From contig JAIRSQ010000033.1 of the NCBI GenBank assembly GCA_031255395.1, positions 1 to 6,463 of the forward strand: a DNA stretch of 6,463 bases, written 5' to 3'. How positions within the stretch are numbered: the first letter of the stretch is position 1; each line of letters begins with the position of its first letter. The notes beneath the pieces were generated by a model. That model had not been told where the DNA came from, did not search any database, and was given only the letters and a program-made list of their open reading frames with translations. Position numbers and translations under genes: made by a program. The DNA comes from Spirochaetaceae bacterium. GTDB lineage: Bacteria; Spirochaetota; Spirochaetia; Treponematales; Breznakiellaceae. Shown here one piece after another: positions 1 to 5,736 of the stretch.

Positions 1-176
1 GCGACAAGGTTACAACGGGGCAGTTGCTTTTGGAATACGACGAAGCCGTAATCACCGGCGCCGGTTACAGCCTTGAAACCCAACTGGTTGTCTGCAACAC
101 GGACAGCTTCAAAAGCGTAACTCAGGCCAAAACAGGCGAAACGGCGGTTGGCGATGTCGTGCTGCTTGTAGAATGA
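1..176 (+). CDS. PTS glucose-type EIIA domain, C-terminal fragment (5' end outside window)
   Basis: The reading frame starting at base 3 is open to a TGA at 174-176 and gives 57 residues beginning DKVTTGQLLLEYD and ending GETAVGDVVLLVE. This matches the end of the EIIA-Glc/Crr fold: the GD-x-V-x-x-G-x-x-L-x-x-x-D strand, an A-G-Y-S...T-Q-L-V-V-x-N-T-D segment and the terminal G-E-T...G-D-V-V strand. EIIA-Glc proteins accept phosphate from HPr on a histidine and pass it to a sugar-specific EIIB, or act as signalling proteins. The phosphorylated His lies upstream of the window and cannot be checked. The fragment could be a stand-alone Crr-like protein or the last domain of an EIICBA permease of the NagE/PtsG kind. 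Spirochaetes often keep partial PTS systems with a mainly regulatory role (general knowledge). It converges with truB across a 129-bp spacer. Confidence 0.85.
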   Translation, partial: DKVTTGQLLLEYDEAVITGAGYSLETQLVVCNTDSFKSVTQAKTGETAVGDVVLLVE

Positions 177-305
177 GCCTTACGCGGGAGCATGCGCCGC
201 TGTCTTCCTAACGGTCTTTACGGCGCGTTTCCAGGCGCGTTACGGGCTTTGCCGCAATCAATGCCGCAAAGCGGACAGGCGGGCTAAAACGCCCTGCCGT
301 CCGGC

Positions 306-1190
306 TCAGAAAACAAAGGCGTAACGCCGCCTGTTTCCGGCCGTTTCGTCAGAGAGACCGCGGAACAGGGCGATGAAGCTGTCGCCGCAAAAAGCGGCGA
401 CATGGCGACCGGATTTTTCATCCGGGGCAATTTCGGCAATAGGTATGCCGCGGCGCATGGCGAGGGCTGTTTTTTCATCGACATCGACGACGAGGATCGA
501 AAGGGCCGCAAAGACGCTTCTGTCTATGGGGCGCAACGCGTCAATTACGGTTTCGGGTTTCACTGACGGCGGCAAACTGAGCGCGTCCGCCAAGGGAAAC
601 GTGCCCAGCGCAGTTCTCGTAAGTCCGGCAAGATGGGCGCGGGAGCCTGCCGCTAGGGCAATGTCGCGGGCAAGGGAGCGGACGTAGGTTCCGGCGGAGC
701 AACGGACGCCGAGTCTCGCGAACGGAGGCGAATAATCTGTCAGCTCCAGCTCGTGAATCGTAACCGGGCGGGGCTTCATCTCGACGGACACGCCGTTTCG
801 GGCAAGTTTGTGGGCGCGTTTGCCGTTCACGTGGATCGCCGAGAACACTGGCGGCGTTTGCATTATGTCGCCGCGAAAACGTTCCAGCGCCGCTTCTAAA
901 ACTGATTTTTCCGGAATCGGAGCTTCAGCTATGACGCGGCCTTCCGGGTCCAGCGTGTCCGTTTCGTTGCCAAAGCGCACCAACGCGTCGTAATGTTTGT
1001 TACAGCCTGTAAAGCAGGAGGCTAGTTTAAGGGCTTTACCGGTAAGGATTGCGAGGAGGCCGTCCGCGAATTTGTCGAGAGATCCTGTATGTCCTACCTT
1101 TCCGGAGCCAAGAGCCTTTTTTATCGGCCCTAACGCTTCAAACGATGTTACCCCGGAACTTTTGTTTAATAGGATTAACCCGTCGAACAA
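306..1190 (-). CDS. truB: tRNA pseudouridine(55) synthase TruB
   Basis: TruB isomerises U55 of the tRNA T-loop to pseudouridine in the cytoplasm. The 294-residue protein carries the family hallmarks: the N-terminal GLILLNKSSGVTS, the catalytic motif GHTGSLDKFADGLL (residues 33-46) with nucleophile Asp39, Tyr67 before RFGNETDTLDPEG, and GTYVRSLARDI (167-177) with Arg171. Residues from about 230 onward form the usual C-terminal domain; E. coli TruB is slightly longer. The start is TTG at 1190-1188. It is the only possible initiator, because the same frame is closed by the flgM stop TAA at 1199-1197 three codons upstream and the conserved strand begins at residue 4. No Shine-Dalgarno sequence is visible ahead of it, so re-initiation by ribosomes finishing flgM is likely. 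In many bacteria truB sits beside rbfA and infB; here it follows flgM, which is unusual. It ends in TGA at 308-306 with no clear terminator after it. Confidence 0.96.
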   Translation of the reverse strand: MFDGLILLNKSSGVTSFEALGPIKKALGSGKVGHTGSLDKFADGLLAILTGKALKLASCFTGCNKHYDALVRFGNETDTLDPEGRVIAEAPIPEKSVLEAALERFRGDIMQTPPVFSAIHVNGKRAHKLARNGVSVEMKPRPVTIHELELTDYSPPFARLGVRCSAGTYVRSLARDIALAAGSRAHLAGLTRTALGTFPLADALSLPPSVKPETVIDALRPIDRSVFAALSILVVDVDEKTALAMRRGIPIAEIAPDEKSGRHVAAFCGDSFIALFRGLSDETAGNRRRYAFVF

Positions 1191-1196
1191 ACCGCG

Positions 1197-1508
1197 TTAT
1201 AGCTTAAGCGTTTCGCCGCCCTCGGGCCACAAAACGTCAATGATTTTATCGACAGTACCGTTCAAAAGCGTTTCGGTAATATAAGCAGGATCATTTATCT
1301 TGGCCTTAAGCTCCGCGACGCGACTGGCGCGCACATCCGGCGCGGCGGAAACAATCTCGACGGCGTTGAGCAAGTCCGCTTTTTTGAACGCCTCCGTTGA
1401 AATGTTTACCGTAACGCCGATTTTGGGGGTTTTGCCCGTAGGCGTCCCTCTCCCGCTTTCGCCGACGGGCCGAGCCGGTTCTATTTGACCTGTTCTTCCG
1501 ATTATCAT
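1197..1508 (-). CDS. flgM: FlgM, anti-sigma-28 (FliA) factor of the flagellar hierarchy
   Basis: The 103-residue product has a flexible, Gly/Pro-rich N-terminal half (residues 4-31). It is followed by VNISTEAFKKADLL (34-47), an amphipathic segment VEIVSAAPDVRASRV (50-64) and the core AELKAKINDPAYI (65-77), the pattern of the FlgM family. FlgM binds the late flagellar sigma factor FliA and holds it inactive until the hook-basal body is complete, when FlgM is exported. The layout and wording closely resemble Treponema FlgM as recalled. The C-terminus runs on as DVLWPEGGETLKL, somewhat longer than I recall for relatives. The ATG at 1508-1506 is supported by a Shine-Dalgarno-like AGGTAGGA at 1523-1516. 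A sigma-28-type promoter lies directly upstream, giving the expected autoregulatory arrangement. It follows rsmI by 131 bp and precedes truB by 6 bp. Confidence 0.9.
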   Translation of the reverse strand: MIIGRTGQIEPARPVGESGRGTPTGKTPKIGVTVNISTEAFKKADLLNAVEIVSAAPDVRASRVAELKAKINDPAYITETLLNGTVDKIIDVLWPEGGETLKL

Positions 1509-1515
1509 ATCAAAA

Positions 1516-1523
1516 TCCTACCT
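1516..1523 (-). promoter_or_regulatory. Ribosome binding site of flgM
   Basis: Read on the minus strand, AGGTAGGA ends seven bases before the ATG at 1508, a normal distance. It sits immediately downstream of the transcription start predicted from the sigma-28 -10 element, so the flgM leader would be only about 15 bases long. This supports the ATG at 1508 as the true start. Confidence 0.6.
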
Positions 1524-1530
1524 AAAACAA

Positions 1531-1557
1531 TTATCGGCAAAAACCGGCATTTATTGA
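1531..1557 (-). promoter_or_regulatory. Sigma-28 (FliA)-type promoter of flgM
   Basis: On the minus strand, bases 1538-1531 read GCCGATAA, an exact match to the enteric/Bacillus sigma-28 -10 consensus. At the consensus 15-bp distance upstream lies TCAA (1557-1554), three of four matches to the TAAA core of the -35 box. An exact TAAA is also present at 1553-1550, but four bases too close. The -10 box is 22 bp from the flgM ATG, which places the transcription start near 1524 and leaves room for the ribosome binding site. Control of flgM by the sigma factor it inhibits is well established in other bacteria. The match is direct; activity is inferred. Confidence 0.72.
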
Positions 1558-1566
1558 ATAATAAAT
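1549..1566. repeat. AT-only perfect inverted repeat over the flgM promoter -35 region
   Basis: The bases ATTTATT (1549-1555) and AATAAAT (1560-1566) are perfect inverted copies separated by GAAT. The dyad covers the -35 side of the sigma-28 promoter. It is made only of A and T, so as RNA it would be a weak hairpin. It could be a protein-binding site or chance in an AT-rich spacer. Confidence 0.35.
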
Positions 1567-1599
1567 AAAGCCGTAAGCCCGTTTAGTCATCAATCTTTA

Positions 1600-1709
1600 C
1601 AGTGCCTTTTCCCCGCCCAATACGCTTTTTCCCCGATATTCAAGCGCTTTCACCCTTGTTGTTTTCCCCATTCCATACGCTTTCGCACCGATGTTCAGAC
1701 GTTTTCACC
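1600..1709 (-). repeat. 55-bp imperfect tandem repeat spanning the rsmI 3' end
   Basis: Two adjacent 55-bp units (minus strand 1709-1655 and 1654-1600) align without gaps at about 37 of their first 48 positions. Shared blocks include GGTGAAA, ATCGG, AAAGCGTAT and GGGGAAAA. The first unit is translated as the tail of RsmI. The second contains the rsmI stop and runs into the spacer; read one base out of frame it gives VKALEYRGKSVLGGEK and ends at a TAA, aligning with VKTSEHRCESVWNGEN of unit one. A partial, more diverged third unit may continue below 1600. Because 55 is not a multiple of three, the copies lie in different frames. Confidence 0.7.
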
Positions 1710-2398
1710 ATTGTCCTTTTTTCCGCCCCGGGTCCGGAAACGAATATGGAAAACTCGCCCTTTTGCTCGGCCCGGTTTTCCAATACGCGCAGGACGCTTG
1801 CGGCGGAGCCTCTGACGTATTCCTCATGGATCTTTGTCATCTCTCTGCCTACGCAAACATAACGCTCGCCGTCGAATTCGGCCAGATCCGTCAGAAGTTT
1901 TACGATACGGAACGGCGATTCGTACAGAACGAAGGCCGAACCGAGCGCTAAAAGTTCTTTCAGTCGGGAACGCCGGCGGCCGCCTTTTGGCGACAAAAAA
2001 CCCTCGAAAACGAGCGTTTTACCTGTCCCGCCCGCCACGCTGACCAGACTCGCGAAGGCCGAGGGGCCGGGTAACGGCACGACCTTATGTCCGCCCTCCG
2101 CCGCCAGCCTTGCCAGAATCGCTCCCGGGTCGCTCAACGCCGGACTGCCGGCATCGCTTAAATAGGCAATATCAAGCCCGCCGTCCAGTTCCCGAACGAG
2201 TTTTGCCGCCGCCAGTCTTTCGTTGGCAGCCCTGCACGATACCAGCCTAGCCTTTATCCCGAAGCGAGTCAATAACTTCAGGGTGCGCCTAGTGTCCTCG
2301 CACGCTACGATTGAAACCGCTTTAAGCGTCTCAAGCGCTCTAAGGCTTATGTCCTGCAAATTGCCGATGGGGCTTGCGACCATGAATAATGTTGACAC
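1640..2398 (-). CDS. rsmI: 16S rRNA (cytidine(1402)-2'-O)-methyltransferase RsmI
   Basis: RsmI uses S-adenosylmethionine to 2'-O-methylate C1402 in the decoding centre of 16S rRNA, next to the site methylated by RsmH. Family signatures are in order: LFMVASPIGNLQDISLRALE (residues 4-23), ACEDTRRTLKLL (32-43), YLSDAGSPALSDPG (79-92), VVPLPGPSAF (106-115), FEGFLSPKGGRRR (131-143), YESPFRIVKLL (159-169), GREMTKIHEE (184-193) and KGEFSIFVSG (213-222). The start is GTG at 2398-2396; the ATG five codons later would cut the first beta-strand. A weak GGAA lies upstream. At 252 residues it is shorter than E. coli RsmI (286). The usual C-terminal extension is replaced by a hydrophilic tail (about 231-252) encoded by a tandem repeat. 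Where many homologues read SYHEHNE, this one reads SCRAANE (54-60). It stands first in the minus-strand cluster, with no clear terminator before flgM. Confidence 0.95.
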   Translation of the reverse strand: MSTLFMVASPIGNLQDISLRALETLKAVSIVACEDTRRTLKLLTRFGIKARLVSCRAANERLAAAKLVRELDGGLDIAYLSDAGSPALSDPGAILARLAAEGGHKVVPLPGPSAFASLVSVAGGTGKTLVFEGFLSPKGGRRRSRLKELLALGSAFVLYESPFRIVKLLTDLAEFDGERYVCVGREMTKIHEEYVRGSAASVLRVLENRAEQKGEFSIFVSGPGAEKRTMVKTSEHRCESVWNGENNKGESA

Positions 2399-2413
2399 GT
2401 CCGTTCCGCGATA

Positions 2414-2442
2414 ACTCTATCAGCCTTCCGGCAAAAATTCAA
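2414..2442 (-). promoter_or_regulatory. Candidate sigma-70-type promoter of rsmI
   Basis: On the minus strand TTGAAT (2442-2437) and TAGAGT (2419-2414) are separated by 17 bp. The -35 box is close to consensus and the -10 box matches at four of six positions. Transcription would start near 2407, leaving a leader of only about nine bases before the GTG at 2398. It is a plausible but weak match. Confidence 0.4.
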
Positions 2443-2466
2443 TTGTATGTGCCGAAAGCGGGCAAC

Positions 2467-2495
2467 TTGACTATAGGAAGCGTCTTTTCTATAGT
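2467..2495 (+). promoter_or_regulatory. Sigma-70-type promoter of the LysM lipoprotein gene, with overlapping inverted repeat
   Basis: TTGACT (2467-2472) and TATAGT (2490-2495) are separated by exactly 17 bp, with five of six matches in each box. Transcription is expected to start near 2502, giving a leader of about 92 bases. A perfect 7-bp inverted repeat, ACTATAG (2470-2476) and CTATAGT (2489-2495), begins within the -35 box and ends on the -10 box, so it could be an operator. It may serve the lipoprotein gene alone or also the two transporter genes downstream. Confidence 0.65.
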
Positions 2496-2580
2496 TTATC
2501 CAAAAGGGGATTCTGTCCGCTCGGGAGCAAACAAGCTTGCTGCAATGAAGCCCCGTTAAGCTTTACGGCGATTATTTTTC

Positions 2581-2586
2581 AGGAGG
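2581..2586 (+). promoter_or_regulatory. Strong Shine-Dalgarno of the LysM lipoprotein gene
   Basis: AGGAGG stands seven bases before the ATG at 2594 and ten before a second ATG at 2597. It is the best ribosome binding site in the window and suggests efficient translation. Its spacing favours the first ATG. Confidence 0.75.
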
Positions 2587-2593
2587 AAAAATT

Positions 2594-3127
2594 ATGATGA
2601 AGAAAGCGTTATGCGTTATGGCGATGTTTTTGACTGTTTTTTTTACCGCGGCCTGTAAAAGCGGCCCCGTAGCGACGAATTCAAGCACGGGCGCGGTGGC
2701 GGCTTTGGACGATGCCGATCCCGCGGACATCGGGGCAATCGGAGATGTGGAACTGGTTGTTATCTACAGCGGTTATACCGGCATAATTCTTGACGGATCT
2801 AAAACCTACACGGTTGTATACCGCGACACGCTTACAAAAATAGCGCGAAAATACTACGGTGAGAATAAAGGATATTTCTTTCCGCTGATAATGGCCGCCT
2901 CGCAGGTAAAAACGGCCGATCCCGACATGATAATTCCGGGCGAGCGGCTTGTGATTCCCGATTTACAGGCGAATTTGGATGATCCGTCCGCCCGAATGCA
3001 GTTGAAGTCGCTACTGTTCGACATAGCGCTTATATACAGCGGCAAGGCTGACGTGACCAGAGGCGACCGCAGGGCGCGGTATCTGAAGGATCGCAACGGT
3101 CTTGCAGCGCTTGCGAGGACTCTGTAA
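2594..3127 (+). CDS. LysM-domain lipoprotein
   Basis: The 177-residue protein begins with a lipoprotein signal: MMKK, a hydrophobic stretch (residues 5-20) and the lipobox T-A-A-C with Cys21. It should be exported, lipidated on Cys21 and anchored to a membrane facing the periplasm. After a linker rich in Ala, Gly, Ser and Asp (22-50), residues about 71-123 form one LysM domain. This starts YTVVYRDTLTKIARKYYG, has a middle helix ending LIMAASQV, and closes DPDMIIPGERLVIPD. LysM modules bind the glycan of peptidoglycan. The remaining 50 residues are charged and probably helical, and I recognise no catalytic domain. The likely role is tethering the envelope to the cell wall, but the exact function is unknown. 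The start is set by AGGAGG at 2581. It is divergent from rsmI and 73 bp upstream of the Na/Pi cotransporter gene. No convincing terminator separates them. Confidence 0.85.
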   Translation: MMKKALCVMAMFLTVFFTAACKSGPVATNSSTGAVAALDDADPADIGAIGDVELVVIYSGYTGIILDGSKTYTVVYRDTLTKIARKYYGENKGYFFPLIMAASQVKTADPDMIIPGERLVIPDLQANLDDPSARMQLKSLLFDIALIYSGKADVTRGDRRARYLKDRNGLAALARTL

Positions 3128-3200
3128 GGCGTGTTTCCGGCGTCCGTCCGCGCCTAATTCACTAGCCATATTTTAGGCGTTAGTTTACGATAATGAGCGT

Positions 3201-4862
3201 ATGGAAATCGTAAGTATGCTTCTACGTATCGCGGGAAGTCTGGGACTTTTCCTGTACGGCATGAAGGTGATGGGTGACGGCATCCAGCAGGGAGCGGGAG
3301 AGCGGTTGCAACGGACGCTCGGCTTCATGACGGCGAACCGTTTTTCGGCCATCACTACCGGATTTGCCGTAACCGCGATAATTCAATCTTCCAGCGCCAC
3401 CACCGTTATGGTGGTATCGTTCGTGAATGCCGGTCTGCTGACGCTTAAACAGGCTATAGGCGTGATAATGGGCGCGAACATCGGCACCACCGTGACGGCG
3501 TGGATCGTTTCGCTGATTGGCTTTTCGCTTAACATATCGACGCTGGCGCTACCGGCTATAGGCATAGGCTTCGTGATGCGGACAATAAAATGGAAGCATC
3601 AGGGGGTCGGAGACGCCGTGATGGGCTTTGGCCTGTTGTTTCTGGGAATTGATTTTCTTACAAGGTCGATGCCAGCGATAAGCCCCGATAATTTAGAATT
3701 CCTGCGCGCGTTTGGAAGCAGCGGTTTTCCTCATATTCTGGCATTTGCCGGAATAGGCCTTGTGATAACCGTTATCGTTCATTCGTCGAGCGCGGCTACC
3801 GCTATCATGCTGACTATGGCGTTTAGAGACATCATCGACTTTAATTCGGCGGCGGCTATGGTACTCGGAGCGAACATCGGAACGACTATCGACGCGTTGC
3901 TAGCGTCGATAGGCACAAAAACCGTCGCGAGAAGGGCGGCCATGGTACACGTCCTGTTTAACGTGATAGGCGCCTTGGTCGCTCTGCTTTTTTTCAACCA
4001 TCTTGTCGCGCTTGTAAGGCTGATAACTCCCGGCGAAAGGGGCGCGTCGGTGACGACGCAGATAGCCATGTTTCATACGACATTTAACGTGCTCAATACC
4101 ATCATGTTCCTTCCGTTTGTCAAGCCATTCGCCGCGCTGGTAGCCTTCCTTGTTAAAAACGACGACAAAGAAAAAACCGAAAACGTGTATCACTTTTCAT
4201 ACTTGTCCAGCACTATCAGGGACACGCCCGAATTGAGCCTGCTTAGGGCCAAAAACGAAATACGCGGCATGGCGGCTCTGGTTTTTTCAATGTATCAAAA
4301 ACTCAGGGATTCGCTGCAAAACCTCAACTCCGAATCTACGGACGCCCTTGTCGCCGAACTGCGCGAGAAGGAGGAATACGCCGACCAGATGCGCGAATCG
4401 CTGACAAGTTACCTGATGGAATGCGCCCGCGGACAGTTGAGCCGCCGTTCCGAATATAACGTGTCGCTGTTGCTTCGCATCATAGCGGATTTGGAAGATA
4501 TGACGGACAGTTGCTACGGAGTGAGCCTATTGCTAGAACGCAGCGTGCGTAAAAACCAAGTATTCAAACGTAAAGAGATGGAAGCGCTGGACCCGTATAT
4601 GGGGCTTGTAGAAGAATTCCTGAACTTTGTCAAGGAACAACTGGGCGGAAAATTGACTAGGGAGCAGACCATGTACGCGAAGGGAATCGAGGAAAATATT
4701 GACCTGTCGCGTAACAAGCTCCGCAAACTTGGGCGCAAGCGCATAGAAGAAGGCGAAGATGTAAAAACGGAACTGTTATTCATCGATCTTGTAAGGCGCA
4801 TAGAAAAACTTGGCGATTACTGTTACAGCATTTCGAATTCGATGGGATATATGAACGCATAG
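3201..4862 (+). CDS. Na+/phosphate cotransporter-family protein with C-terminal PhoU-like domain
   Basis: This 553-residue inner-membrane protein has the duplicated Na_Pi_cotrans fold of the NptA/YjbB family. The first half carries LGLFLYGMKVMGDG (residues 14-27), QSSSATTVMV (62-71) and GANIGTT (91-97). The second half repeats the pattern with HSSSAATAIM (194-203) and GANIGTT (223-229). The QSSS-type motifs form the sodium and phosphate site in this family. Eight or so membrane segments end near residue 320. From about 340 to 545 the protein is cytosolic and helical with PhoU-like features: EEYADQMRESLTSYL, acidic DLEDMTD (430-436) and RRIEKLGDY (532-540). Bacterial members import, or in some cases export, phosphate; direction cannot be read here. 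ATG 3201 has no clear Shine-Dalgarno sequence, and ATG 3216 (residue 6) is an alternative. Its stop touches the next gene's start, so the two are probably co-translated. Confidence 0.93.
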   Translation: MEIVSMLLRIAGSLGLFLYGMKVMGDGIQQGAGERLQRTLGFMTANRFSAITTGFAVTAIIQSSSATTVMVVSFVNAGLLTLKQAIGVIMGANIGTTVTAWIVSLIGFSLNISTLALPAIGIGFVMRTIKWKHQGVGDAVMGFGLLFLGIDFLTRSMPAISPDNLEFLRAFGSSGFPHILAFAGIGLVITVIVHSSSAATAIMLTMAFRDIIDFNSAAAMVLGANIGTTIDALLASIGTKTVARRAAMVHVLFNVIGALVALLFFNHLVALVRLITPGERGASVTTQIAMFHTTFNVLNTIMFLPFVKPFAALVAFLVKNDDKEKTENVYHFSYLSSTIRDTPELSLLRAKNEIRGMAALVFSMYQKLRDSLQNLNSESTDALVAELREKEEYADQMRESLTSYLMECARGQLSRRSEYNVSLLLRIIADLEDMTDSCYGVSLLLERSVRKNQVFKRKEMEALDPYMGLVEEFLNFVKEQLGGKLTREQTMYAKGIEENIDLSRNKLRKLGRKRIEEGEDVKTELLFIDLVRRIEKLGDYCYSISNSMGYMNA

Positions 4863-5717
4863 ATGGCGCGTATCTCTTTCGGAGGCCGGTTTGCGATATT
4901 CGTATGCGCCGCGCTATGGAGTACGAGCGGACTGTGCATAAAACTCGTTGACGCGCACCCGTTTATAATAGCCGGTATGCGGAGCCTTATAGCCGCCGCC
5001 ACTATGATTGCCGCCAGGGCTGCCTTCATGCGAAAACCGTTACGCGGAATAGGCGATGCCATAAAAACTCCCGCTTTTTGGGCGGCCGCTGTCGCGTACT
5101 CCGCCACGATGATTACATTTGTCGTGGCGAACAAACTTACCGCCTCGGCAAACGTGATACTGCTTCAGTACAGCGCTCCCGTATGGGCCGCCCTTTTGGG
5201 CATACCGCTGATAAAAGAAAAGCCACGCGCGGAAAACTGGGCATGCCTGACTTTTGTTCTTTGCGGACTTGTCGTCATCTTTTATGGCGCTCTCGCGTCC
5301 GGTTCCCTTGCGGGCGACACAATAGCGCTGGCGTCCGGCGTTCTGTTCGCGCTCAATTCCGTCTGTATGCGCATGCAGAAAAATGCCGATCCCGCGTACA
5401 GCATGATATTTTCGCACTTTATAACGGCGGTTTTCGCCGTCCCGTTCTTTTTTACTAGCGCTCCGCTTTTTACAGTCCCGACGGCGGCAGCGGTTTTTTT
5501 CATGGGCACGGTACAGATGGGTTTTGCGTCGATACTTTTCGCTTACGGCATCAAACGCGTAAAGGCGGCAGTCGCCATGATTATCGCGTGTATCGAGCCT
5601 GTGCTAAACCCGCTATGGGTGTTCGTAGTAACGGGCGAAAAACCGGCGTTAAACGTCATCGTAGGAGGCGCGATAATCGTGCTTGCAGTAACGTTTTCAG
5701 CCGTCCGCTCCCGCTAA
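4863..5717 (+). CDS. EamA/DMT-superfamily transporter
   Basis: The 284-residue protein is almost wholly hydrophobic and is built as two EamA repeats of about five helices each (roughly residues 8-138 and 148-280), ten predicted membrane segments in all. Typical features are ALWSTSGLCIKLV near the N-terminus, the segment ANVILLQYSAPVWAALLG at the end of the first repeat's helix 4, and ACIEPVLNPLWVFVVTGEKP in the second. The last two are the paired signature of drug/metabolite exporters such as RhaT/YdcZ-type and amino-acid-efflux proteins. The substrate cannot be deduced. The ATG at 4863 directly follows the TAG of the preceding gene (4860-4862) with no gap and no good Shine-Dalgarno sequence, implying translational coupling. 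It ends in TAA at 5715-5717 and converges on the hydrogenase gene. Confidence 0.9.
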   Translation: MARISFGGRFAIFVCAALWSTSGLCIKLVDAHPFIIAGMRSLIAAATMIAARAAFMRKPLRGIGDAIKTPAFWAAAVAYSATMITFVVANKLTASANVILLQYSAPVWAALLGIPLIKEKPRAENWACLTFVLCGLVVIFYGALASGSLAGDTIALASGVLFALNSVCMRMQKNADPAYSMIFSHFITAVFAVPFFFTSAPLFTVPTAAAVFFMGTVQMGFASILFAYGIKRVKAAVAMIIACIEPVLNPLWVFVVTGEKPALNVIVGGAIIVLAVTFSAVRSR

Positions 5718-5736
5718 TACAAGAACCCTGCCGCCT

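Noticed and set aside
177..305. Possible terminator between the convergent EIIA and truB genes (GCTTTGC/GCAAAGC, 246-272, and a GGCGCGTT direct repeat nearby).
   Set aside because: The 7-bp stem has a 13-base loop and no T-tract on either side, so it is not convincing as an intrinsic terminator. Nothing else is evident in this 129-bp spacer.
373..687. Open + strand frame of 104 codons opposite truB.
   Set aside because: It lies wholly antisense to a gene with clear TruB motifs, has no ribosome site or recognisable domain, and is the expected shadow of a GC-rich gene.
1602..1862. Open + strand frame of 86 codons beginning in the tandem repeat downstream of rsmI.
   Set aside because: Most of it is antisense to rsmI, and no ribosome site or familiar motif is present.
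3127..3155. Hairpin AGGCGTG/CGCGCCT directly after the LysM lipoprotein gene.
   Set aside because: The stem includes a G-U pair, the loop is long and no T-tract follows, so I do not call a terminator; transcription may continue into the transporter genes.
3779..4193. Two minus-strand open frames inside the Na/Pi cotransporter gene.
   Set aside because: The + strand encodes continuous conserved motifs through the whole stretch; the antisense products resemble no protein family.
5040..5458. Overlapping open frames of about 125 codons on both strands inside the EamA gene.
   Set aside because: Both overlap the well-supported transporter frame, and their products are rich in Arg/Gly/Cys without domain structure.
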